Origin: Streptomyces graminilatus
GTDB taxonomy: Bacteria > Actinomycetota > Actinomycetes > Streptomycetales > Streptomycetaceae
Direction: 5' to 3'
Assembly (NCBI RefSeq): GCF_001418565.1
Contig: NZ_LIQQ01000271.1
Location: 1-33,347 of the forward strand
Length of the DNA stretch: 33,347 bases
Below the pieces are notes generated by a model. The model did not search any database. It worked only from the letters and a program-made list of their open reading frames with translations, and had not been told where the DNA came from. Of the stretch, positions 27,253-33,347 are shown one piece after another. A program made the position numbers and the translations under genes. Position 1 is the first letter of the stretch. Each line of letters opens with the position of its first letter.

Positions 27253-28464
27253 ATGAAGACGATCGACGAACTCCTCGCCGAAGGAGTCGACGGCAAGCGG
27301 GTCTTCGTCCGCGCCGACCTCAATGTCCCGCTGGCCGACGGCGTCATCACCGACGACGGCCGCATCCGGGCCGTCCTGCCCACCGTCAAGGCCCTCGCGG
27401 ACGCCGGCGCCAAGGTCGTCGTCGCCTCCCACCTGGGCCGCCCCAAGGGCGCCCCGGACCCCGCCTTCTCCCTGCTGCCCGCCGCCGAGCGCCTCGGCGA
27501 GCTCCTGGACGCCCCCGTGGCCTTCGCCCAGGACACCGTCGGCCCCGCCGCCCACGACGCCGTGAACGGCCTCCAGCCCGGCCAGGTCGCGGTGATCGAG
27601 AACCTGCGCTTCAACGCCGGTGAGACGTCGAAGGACGACACCGAGCGCGGCGAGTTCGCCGACCAGCTCGCCGCCCTCGCCGACGCCTACGTGGGCGACG
27701 GCTTCGGCGCCGTGCACCGCGGCCACGCCTCGGTCCTCGACCTGCCGGCCCGCCTGCCGCACTACGCCGGTTACCTCATCGCCACCGAGGTCGGCGTCCT
27801 CAAGAAGCTCACCGAGGACGTCAAGCGGCCGTACGCCGTCGTCCTGGGCGGCGCCAAGGTCTCCGACAAGCTCGCCGTCATCGACCAGCTCCTCGGCAAG
27901 GCCGACCGCATCCTCATCGGCGGCGGCATGGTCTTCACCTTCCTCAAGGCGAAGGGGTACGAGATCGGCGCCTCCCTCGTCCAGGAGGACCAGCTCCCGG
28001 CCGTCAACGAGTACATCGAGCGCGCCGAGAAGAACGGCGTCGAGCTGATCCTCCCGGTCGACGTACTGGCCGGCTCCGCCTTCCCGGACCTGAAGACCAA
28101 GGCTCCCGCGAACCCCGTCACCGTCGCCGCGGACGCCATGCCCGCCGACCGGATGGGCCTGGACATCGGTCCGGAGTCCAGCACGCTGTACGCCTCGAAG
28201 CTCGCCGACGCCGGCACCGTCTTCTGGAACGGCCCCATGGGCGTCTTCGAGCACCCCGACTACGCCGAGGGCACCAAGGCGGTCGCCCAGGCCCTCCTCG
28301 ACTCCCCGGCCTTCACGGTCGTCGGCGGCGGAGACTCCGCGGCCGCCGTCCGCATCCTGGGCTTCGACGAGAACGCATTCGGCCACATCTCGACCGGTGG
28401 CGGCGCCTCCCTCGAATACCTCGAGGGCAAGACGCTTCCCGGTCTCGCCGCACTGGAAGGCTGA
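27253..28464 (+). CDS. pgk: Phosphoglycerate kinase
   Basis: 403 residues. The signature [11 protein letters not shown] near the N-terminus, [31 protein letters not shown], the nucleotide loop [10 protein letters not shown] and the hinge end [11 protein letters not shown] with [18 protein letters not shown] are all present. It transfers phosphate from 1,3-bisphosphoglycerate to ADP. ATG 27253 has AGGAG 9 nt upstream (27239-27243). It is separated from gap by a terminator, so it probably has a promoter in 27123-27230; only a weak TTGATG (27194-27199) is visible. tpiA follows 7 nt after the stop. Confidence 0.98.
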   Translation: MKTIDELLAEGVDGKRVFVRADLNVPLADGVITDDGRIRAVLPTVKALADAGAKVVVASHLGRPKGAPDPAFSLLPAAERLGELLDAPVAFAQDTVGPAAHDAVNGLQPGQVAVIENLRFNAGETSKDDTERGEFADQLAALADAYVGDGFGAVHRGHASVLDLPARLPHYAGYLIATEVGVLKKLTEDVKRPYAVVLGGAKVSDKLAVIDQLLGKADRILIGGGMVFTFLKAKGYEIGASLVQEDQLPAVNEYIERAEKNGVELILPVDVLAGSAFPDLKTKAPANPVTVAADAMPADRMGLDIGPESSTLYASKLADAGTVFWNGPMGVFEHPDYAEGTKAVAQALLDSPAFTVVGGGDSAAAVRILGFDENAFGHISTGGGASLEYLEGKTLPGLAALEG

Positions 28465-28471
28465 CCCGCAC

Positions 28472-29248
28472 ATGACCACTCGCACGCCGCTGATGGCGGG
28501 CAACTGGAAGATGAACCTCAACCACCTCGAGGCCATCGCCCACGTCCAGAAGCTCGCCTTCGCCCTCTCGGACAAGGACTACGACGCCTGTGAGGTCGCG
28601 GTCCTGCCGCCCTTCACCGACCTGCGTTCCGTACAGACCCTGGTCGACGGCGACAAGCTCAAGATCAAGTACGGCGCGCAGGACATCTCCGCGCACGACA
28701 CGGGCGCCTACACCGGCGAGATCTCCGGCCCGATGCTGGCCAAGCTCAAGTGCACCTACGTGGCCATCGGCCACTCCGAGCGCCGCCAGTACCACAACGA
28801 GACCGACGAACTCGTCAACGCCAAGGTGAAGGCCGCCTACAAGCACGGCCTCACCCCGATCCTGTGCGTCGGCGAGGAGCTGGAGGTCCGTGAGGCGGGC
28901 AACCACGTCTCCCACACGCTCGCGCAGGTCGAGGGCGGCCTCAAGGACCTGCCGGCCGAGCAGGCCGAGACCGTCGTCATCGCCTACGAGCCCGTCTGGG
29001 CCATCGGCACCGGCAAGGTCTGCGGCGCCGACGACGCCCAGGAGGTCTGCGCCGCGATCCGCGGAAAGCTCGCCGAGCTCTACTCCCAGGACGTGGCCGA
29101 CGCCGTCCGCATCCAGTACGGCGGCTCGGTGAAGTCCGGGAACGTCGCCGAGATCATGGCGAAGCCCGACATCGACGGCGCACTGGTCGGCGGGGCCTCG
29201 CTGGACGCCGAGGAGTTCGTCAAGATCGTTCGGTTCCGCGACCAGTGA
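28472..29248 (+). CDS. tpiA: Triosephosphate isomerase
   Basis: 258 residues. GNWKMNLNH (catalytic Lys), [15 protein letters not shown] (catalytic His about 101), [13 protein letters not shown] (catalytic Glu about 172 and flexible loop) and [11 protein letters not shown] / [10 protein letters not shown] (phosphate grip) are complete. It interconverts dihydroxyacetone phosphate and glyceraldehyde-3-phosphate. ATG 28472 follows the pgk stop by 7 nt, and its ribosome site GGAAGG lies inside the end of pgk, so the two are one operon. Confidence 0.98.
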   Translation: MTTRTPLMAGNWKMNLNHLEAIAHVQKLAFALSDKDYDACEVAVLPPFTDLRSVQTLVDGDKLKIKYGAQDISAHDTGAYTGEISGPMLAKLKCTYVAIGHSERRQYHNETDELVNAKVKAAYKHGLTPILCVGEELEVREAGNHVSHTLAQVEGGLKDLPAEQAETVVIAYEPVWAIGTGKVCGADDAQEVCAAIRGKLAELYSQDVADAVRIQYGGSVKSGNVAEIMAKPDIDGALVGGASLDAEEFVKIVRFRDQ

Positions 29249-29269
29249 GTATGCGCTGAACGAGATCCG

Positions 29270-29298
29270 TCGTACCCTGGCGGGGCCGAAACTAGTAT
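29270..29298 (+). promoter_or_regulatory. Weak promoter candidate before secG
   Basis: TAGTAT (29293-29298) fits TANNNT; 17 nt upstream TCGTAC (29270-29275) is a poor -35. It lies in the 124-nt gap between tpiA and secG. Confidence 0.3.
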
Positions 29299-29372
29299 TT
29301 GGTGCGCCGGGCGTTTCCGAATGAGAGTTCAGACCTCGTCGTCCATCAGAATCCGAGGAAGTTGGTCCAGCC

Positions 29373-29609
29373 GTGGTTTTGGGGTTCTCGATCGCCCTGA
29401 TCGTCTTCAGCCTGCTGCTGATGCTGCTCGTGCTGATGCACAAGGGGAAGGGCGGCGGCCTCTCCGACATGTTCGGTGGCGGCATGCAGTCGTCCGTCGG
29501 CGGCTCCTCGGTCGCCGAGCGCAACCTTGACCGCATCACCGTGGTGCTCGGTCTGCTGTGGTTCGCGTGCATTGTGGTGCTCGGCATCCTGATGAAGGTG
29601 AACAACTGA
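29373..29609 (+). CDS. secG: Preprotein translocase subunit SecG
   Basis: 78 residues with two membrane helices (FSIALIVFSLLLMLLVLMH and ITVVLGLLWFACIVVLGILM) around the conserved cytosolic loop HKGKGGGLSDMFGGG, which is diagnostic for SecG. It assists SecYEG-driven export at the plasma membrane. The GTG start at 29373 has GAGGAA 12 nt upstream, a long spacing. Linkage to tpiA is usual in actinobacteria. Confidence 0.96.
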   Translation: MVLGFSIALIVFSLLLMLLVLMHKGKGGGLSDMFGGGMQSSVGGSSVAERNLDRITVVLGLLWFACIVVLGILMKVNN

Positions 29610-29678
29610 TCAGCGGCTGACACCGGTCGTCAAATTCCGGTACGACAGCACATTACGCACGCACATTCCGCACGTAAG

Positions 29679-29723
29679 GCCCCATGTTCGGTACGCCCCG
29701 CCAAGGGCGGCCTATCATGGGGC
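29679..29723 (+). terminator. Nested hairpin terminator after secG
   Basis: GCCCCATG (29679-29686) pairs with CATGGGGC (29716-29723); inside, CCGCC (29698-29702) pairs with GGCGG (29706-29710). It lies 70 nt after the secG stop and before the next promoter. Confidence 0.6.
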
Positions 29724-29757
29724 TTGCGTCTTGGTGCGGGGCATGTAACTCCAAGCA

Positions 29758-29825
29758 CTGGACGCGCGTTGGGCCTTACGTAGACTGAGGCGCTCGCAAC
29801 GAAGCGAAAACGCCGACTCGCTTCG
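29758..29825 (+). promoter_or_regulatory. Promoter and leader hairpin of the RbpA-like gene
   Basis: CTGGAC (29758-29763), 17 nt, TAGACT (29781-29786) is a fair housekeeping-sigma promoter. The leader contains a perfect 8-bp stem CGAAGCGA/TCGCTTCG (29800-29807, 29818-29825) before the ribosome site GGGAG. Confidence 0.45.
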
Positions 29826-29853
29826 CGGCACCATTACGCAGGGAGTTACGACC

Positions 29854-30189
29854 GTGGCAAGTGGCAACGCGATCCGAGGAAGCCGGGTCGGGGCGGGGCC
29901 GATGGGCGAGGCCGAGCGTGGCGAGTCCGCGCCACGGCTGCGCATCTCCTTCTGGTGCTCCAACGGGCATGAGACGGTGCCCAGCTTCGCCAGCGACGCG
30001 CAGGTGCCCGATACGTGGGACTGCCAGCGCTGCGGCTTTCCGGCCGGACAGGACCGGGACAACCCGCCGGCCCCGCCGCGCAACGAGCCGTACAAGACGC
30101 ACCTGGCGTACGTACGGGAGCGACGCAGCGACGCGGACGGCGAGGCGATCCTCGCCGAGGCGCTCGCCAAACTGCGGGGCGAGATCTAG
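29854..30189 (+). CDS. RbpA-family RNA polymerase-binding protein (paralogue)
   Basis: 111 residues. The layout is that of RbpA, which stabilises open complexes with group 1/2 sigma factors: N-terminal tail (AIRGSRVGAG), core with a zinc set C35-x3-H39...C57-x2-C60 at the same spacing as S. coelicolor RbpA, and a C-terminal sigma-interacting helix segment (KTHLAYVRERR then EAILAEALAKLR). It differs from canonical RbpA where THWDML is expected (THLAYV) and in a Pro-rich linker (NPPAPPRNEP). The main rbpA maps elsewhere in S. coelicolor, so I take this as a paralogue with possibly different sigma preference. GTG 29854 has GGGAG upstream. Confidence 0.85.
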   Translation: MASGNAIRGSRVGAGPMGEAERGESAPRLRISFWCSNGHETVPSFASDAQVPDTWDCQRCGFPAGQDRDNPPAPPRNEPYKTHLAYVRERRSDADGEAILAEALAKLRGEI

Positions 30190-30199
30190 GAATTGACGG

Positions 30200-30229
30200 C
30201 CGGTCAGGCACTGACAAGTGCCTGACCGG
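30200..30229 (+). terminator. 13-bp hairpin terminator after the RbpA-like gene
   Basis: 30200-30212 is perfectly complementary to 30217-30229 with a GACA loop, 11 nt past the stop. A TTTGAC follows. Confidence 0.85.
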
Positions 30230-30269
30230 AGCCGTTTGACGGGGCGTCACCCACCGGCTCCCCGACCGA

Positions 30270-30292
30270 TTGTCAGTGGTGCCCTCTACGGT
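30270..30292 (+). promoter_or_regulatory. RecA-independent DNA-damage promoter (PafBC type) of the MFS exporter
   Basis: TTGTCAGTG (30270-30278), 8 nt, TACGGT (30287-30292) is an exact match to TTGTCRGTG-N8-TANNNT. A transcript start near 30299 leaves about 21 nt of leader with a GAGGGGGA ribosome site. It is the second exact match in this window. Confidence 0.75.
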
Positions 30293-30319
30293 TTGTGAAT
30301 CGGCGAACCGCGAGGGGGA

Positions 30320-31591
30320 ATGGTGACGACAGTCGAGTTGGCGGGAGCGCGTGTGCCCGCGTGGCGCGGGGGTTTCGCGCGGTTGTGGAGCGCCGCCGTA
30401 CTCTCCAGCTTCGGTGACGCGCTGCGCACGGCCGCACTGCACCTGCTCGCCACGACCCTCACCGACAAACCCCTGCTCATCGCCTCCGTGACGGCCTGCG
30501 GGTATCTGCCCTGGCTCGTCTTCGGACTGCTCGGCGGGGCCGTCGCGGACCGGGTCGACCAGCGGCGGGCCATGTGGATGGTGGACGCGGTACGAGGGCT
30601 GCTGGTCGCCTGCTTCGCCGTGGCCGTCGGCCTCGGACACGCCTCGATCGGCCTGCTCCTCGTGCTCGCCTTCGCGCTGACGACCCTTCAGACCCTCTTC
30701 GACAACGCCTCGACAGCGCTGCTGCCCACCCTGGTCGACAAAGAGGCCCTCGGTGCCGCGAACGCCCGTCTGATGACCGGTCAGCACATCGCGGGCGGTC
30801 TGCTGGCCGGGCCGGTGGTGCCGGTACTGATCACGCTGGGCGCGGCCGTTCCCTTCGCGGCCGATGCCGTCACCTTCCTGGTCGGGGCGGCCCTGGTCGC
30901 CTCCTTGCGGCCCGAGATGTCCGGGCGGGAGCCGAGACCGGCGGGCAGCACCCTGCGCGCGGAGATCACGGCCGGCCTGCGCACCCTGTGGCACGACGGG
31001 GCGCTGCGCGGCCTGTGCGCGGCCACGGCACTGTGCAACGTGGGCATGGGCGCCCTGATCGCCATGATCGTCCTGCTGGTCACCGACTGGCTGGACGCGG
31101 GCAACGCGGGGTACGCGGCGGCGATGACCGCGTACACGGTCGGCAGCCTCACAGGCGGCGCGCTGAACGGCCGCCTCGTCGGCCGGCTCGGGCGGATACG
31201 GGCCGTCCTGCTCGCCGGCACGGTGCAGATCGGTGCGCTGGTGGTCATGGGTTCGGTGCGCAGCCTGGCCGCGCTGGTGGCCGCGATGACGGTGTTCGGG
31301 TTCATGGGCATGGTGTGGAACGTCAACACGACGACCCTGATGCAGAGCCGCAGCCCGGCCGGGATGCTGGGCCGGGTCAGCTCCGCCTTCCGTACGCTCG
31401 CGGTCGCCGGCGCACCCCTGGGCGCGCTGCTGGGCGGAGCCGTCGCGACGGTGTGGGGAGCCAACACGCCGGCGCTGCTCGCCGCCGCCTTCTTCGTGCT
31501 GTCGGTCACCGCGCTGATACCGGCGCTCAAGTCGGACGTATCTGTTGTTGAACCGGACGACGGCAGGACGAAAGCTCGACCGGCCCGCTGA
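30320..31591 (+). CDS. MFS exporter (MFS_3/EntS-like), predicted damage-inducible
   Basis: 423 residues and about 12 helices. The start WRGGFARLWSAAVLSSFGDAL and the loop 2-3 motif GGAVADRVDQRRAMWMVDA are typical of the EntS/MFS_3 efflux group, as is the helix 5 stretch LMTGQHIAGGLLAGPV. Relatives export siderophores, macrolides or other drugs. ATG 30320 directly follows GAGGGGGA; GTG 30323 is next to it. It has its own promoter of the DNA-damage type, isolated from the RbpA-like gene by a terminator. That suggests export of a genotoxic or stress-related compound, which is inference. Substrate unknown. Confidence 0.88.
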   Translation: MVTTVELAGARVPAWRGGFARLWSAAVLSSFGDALRTAALHLLATTLTDKPLLIASVTACGYLPWLVFGLLGGAVADRVDQRRAMWMVDAVRGLLVACFAVAVGLGHASIGLLLVLAFALTTLQTLFDNASTALLPTLVDKEALGAANARLMTGQHIAGGLLAGPVVPVLITLGAAVPFAADAVTFLVGAALVASLRPEMSGREPRPAGSTLRAEITAGLRTLWHDGALRGLCAATALCNVGMGALIAMIVLLVTDWLDAGNAGYAAAMTAYTVGSLTGGALNGRLVGRLGRIRAVLLAGTVQIGALVVMGSVRSLAALVAAMTVFGFMGMVWNVNTTTLMQSRSPAGMLGRVSSAFRTLAVAGAPLGALLGGAVATVWGANTPALLAAAFFVLSVTALIPALKSDVSVVEPDDGRTKARPAR

Positions 31592-31648
31592 TCAATTAGG
31601 TTGGGACCGGCAGCGGGGGCCCAGGCAGAAAAGAGGCGGAAGTCCCAG
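31592..31648 (+). promoter_or_regulatory. Short gap before pgi with a possible -10 box
   Basis: TAGGTT (31597-31602) fits TANNNT and follows a locally AT-rich GATCAATTAGG. The only -35 candidate, TCGACC (31576-31581), is 15 nt upstream, inside the end of the exporter gene. Weak. Confidence 0.3.
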
Positions 31649-33301
31649 ATGAACGCAGACAGCCGTAGCAGGCTCAACCAGACGCCCGAGTGGTCGGCCC
31701 TGGCCAAGCACCGGGAGGAGTTGGCGGACACCCATCTGCGGGACCTGTTCGCGAACGACCCCGGGCGCGGCTCCGGGTACACCCTCCAGGTCGGTGATCT
31801 GCACATCGACTACTCCAAGCATCTCGTCACCGACGAGACGCTGCGGCTGCTGCGCGAGCTTGCCGCCACGACCGACGTGTTCGGGCTGCGGGACGCCATG
31901 TTCCGCGGCGAGAAGATCAACACGACCGAGGACCGCGCGGTGCTGCACACCGCGCTGCGGGCGCCGCGTGACGCGGTGATCGAGGTCGACGGGGAGAACG
32001 TCGTACCGGCCGTGCACGCCGTGCTGGACAAGATGGCCGGCTTCGCGGACCGGGTGCGCTCGGGCGAGTGGACCGGTCACACGGGCAAGCGCATCAAGAA
32101 CGTCGTCAACATCGGCATCGGCGGCTCGGACCTGGGTCCGGCGATGGCGTACGAGGTGCTGCGGGCGTTCACGGCACGGGAGCTGACGTTCCGTTTCGTG
32201 TCGAACGTCGACGGCGCCGATCTGCACGAGGCGGTGCGGGACCTGGACCCGGCCGAGACGCTGTTCATCGTCGCGTCGAAGACGTTCACGACGATCGAGA
32301 CGATCTCGAACGCGACGTCGGCCCGTTCCTGGCTGCTCGCGGGTCTGGGCGGTGCGGAGGAGGCGGTCGCCAAGCACTTCGTGGCGCTGTCGACGAACGG
32401 CGGGAAGGTCGCCGACTTCGGCATCGACACGGACAACATGTTCGAGTTCTGGGACTGGGTCGGCGGCCGGTACTCGTACGACTCGGCGATCGGGCTGTCC
32501 CTGATGATCGCGATCGGCCCCGACCGGTTCCGGGAGATGCTGGACGGTTTCGCGCTGGTCGACGAGCACTTCCGGACCGCTCCGGCGGAGGCCAACGTGC
32601 CGTTGCTGCTGGGGCTGCTGGGTATCTGGTACGGCAACTTCTTCGGCGCGCAGTCGCATGCCGTGCTGCCGTACTCGCACTACCTGTCCAAGTTCACGGC
32701 GTACCTCCAGCAACTGGACATGGAGTCCAACGGCAAGTCCGTCGGGCGTGACGGGCTGCCGGTGGAGTGGGAGACGGGGCCGGTGGTGTGGGGCACGCCC
32801 GGCACGAACGGGCAGCACGCCTACTACCAGTTGATCCACCAGGGGACGAAGCTCATCCCGGCGGACTTCATCGGCTTCGCCGAGCCGGTCGCGGAACTGA
32901 GTGACGGGCTCAAGGGCCAGCACGACCTGCTGATGGCCAACTTCTTCGCGCAGACGCAGGCGCTGGCCTTCGGGAAGACGCCGGAGGAGGTGCGGGCGGA
33001 GGGGGTGCCGGAGGAACTGGTGACCCACAAGACGTTCCTCGGCAACCACCCGACGACGACCGTGCTCGCGCGGGAGCTGACTCCGTCCGTGCTCGGGCAG
33101 TTGATCGCGCTGTACGAGCACAAGGTGTTCGTGCAGGGGGCTGTGTGGAACATCGACTCGTTCGACCAGTGGGGGGTCGAGCTGGGGAAGGTGCTGGCGA
33201 AGCGGGTTGAGCCGGCGTTGACGGAGGGGGCCGAGGTGGCGGGGCTCGACGCGTCGACGCGGGCGCTGGTGGCTACGTATCGGGAGCTGCGGGGTCGGTA
33301 G
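31649..33301 (+). CDS. pgi: Glucose-6-phosphate isomerase
   Basis: 550 residues, standard length. [17 protein letters not shown] (about 155), the first GPI signature [13 protein letters not shown] (about 210), the MESNGKSV stretch and the second signature [20 protein letters not shown] are complete. It interconverts glucose-6-phosphate and fructose-6-phosphate. ATG 31649 is preferred over the frame opening at 31601 because [14 protein letters not shown], the family start, follows closely and GGCGGAAG lies upstream. In S. coelicolor the pgi copy at this position precedes pentose-phosphate genes; here the window ends 46 nt after the stop and shows nothing more. Confidence 0.98.
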   Translation: MNADSRSRLNQTPEWSALAKHREELADTHLRDLFANDPGRGSGYTLQVGDLHIDYSKHLVTDETLRLLRELAATTDVFGLRDAMFRGEKINTTEDRAVLHTALRAPRDAVIEVDGENVVPAVHAVLDKMAGFADRVRSGEWTGHTGKRIKNVVNIGIGGSDLGPAMAYEVLRAFTARELTFRFVSNVDGADLHEAVRDLDPAETLFIVASKTFTTIETISNATSARSWLLAGLGGAEEAVAKHFVALSTNGGKVADFGIDTDNMFEFWDWVGGRYSYDSAIGLSLMIAIGPDRFREMLDGFALVDEHFRTAPAEANVPLLLGLLGIWYGNFFGAQSHAVLPYSHYLSKFTAYLQQLDMESNGKSVGRDGLPVEWETGPVVWGTPGTNGQHAYYQLIHQGTKLIPADFIGFAEPVAELSDGLKGQHDLLMANFFAQTQALAFGKTPEEVRAEGVPEELVTHKTFLGNHPTTTVLARELTPSVLGQLIALYEHKVFVQGAVWNIDSFDQWGVELGKVLAKRVEPALTEGAEVAGLDASTRALVATYRELRGR

Positions 33302-33347
33302 GGAGGTTTGTTCGCCCCGCCGCCCCTTCCCGTCCCGTCCCTGGGGG

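Noticed and set aside
29701..29775. tRNA-like or small-RNA-like folding between secG and the RbpA-like gene
   Set aside because: No cloverleaf or conserved T-loop; the stems are better explained as the secG terminator followed by a promoter.
30209..30217. TTGTCAGTG on the minus strand after the RbpA-like gene
   Set aside because: It is formed by the loop side of a perfect terminator hairpin and has no TANNNT box 8 nt downstream.

Overview
The window is chromosomal DNA from a Streptomyces species or a very close relative. The coding sequence is strongly GC-rich with mostly G/C third codon positions, GTG starts are frequent, and the developmental gene whiA sits in the block uvrC-rapZ-yvcK-whiA. 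The gene order (aroQ, uvrA, sugar kinase, LacI regulator, uvrC, whiA, zinc carboxypeptidase, gap, pgk, tpiA, secG, pgi) agrees, from memory, with the S. coelicolor region around SCO1942-SCO1961. This is core-type chromosome: I see no insertion sequence, prophage, tRNA, rRNA or CRISPR array.

Layout. Bases 1-4365 hold a tellurium/metal-stress type neighbourhood: an FtsK-like ATPase-fold protein with a degenerate nucleotide site, a TerC membrane protein behind a yybP-ykoY (Mn2+) riboswitch, a small dimeric-barrel protein and a CaCA/ChaA cation antiporter. Bases 4381-6432 hold an MHS-type transporter (minus strand), a decayed remnant of an S66 peptidase and aroQ. Bases 6448-10697 (minus strand) hold a complete polar amino-acid ABC transporter with GTGA stop/start overlaps, an MBL-fold hydrolase and a mycothiol/DinB-type protein. 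Bases 10842-19570 carry nucleotide-excision repair (uvrA, uvrC) flanking a lacI-pfkB sugar operon and an XRE-like regulator. Bases 17414-22657 are the overlapping genes uvrC-rapZ-yvcK-whiA. A large secreted M14 carboxypeptidase follows, then gap, pgk, tpiA and secG, an RbpA paralogue, an MFS exporter and pgi.

How the parts work together. The most informative signals lie between genes. The terC leader contains a riboswitch aptamer whose closing-stem 3' strand is also an exact complement of the terC Shine-Dalgarno sequence, which gives a readable ON-switch mechanism. uvrA and the MFS exporter each have an exact match to the RecA-independent DNA-damage promoter described in mycobacteria (TTGTCRGTG, N8, TANNNT; PafBC-controlled). 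uvrC has a close match placed so that its mRNA would be nearly leaderless, and aroQ has a partial match. The exporter is therefore a candidate new member of the genotoxic-stress response. The lacI promoter region carries three abutting 12-bp LacI-type palindromes. Glycolysis is clustered (gap-pgk-tpiA and pgi), but a perfect 18-bp terminator stem separates gap from pgk.

Limits. Everything was read by eye. Domain calls rest on recognised motifs. Promoter and operator calls are sequence matches with no expression data. Function calls for the first gene, the 2605-2919 gene and the XRE-like gene are partial.
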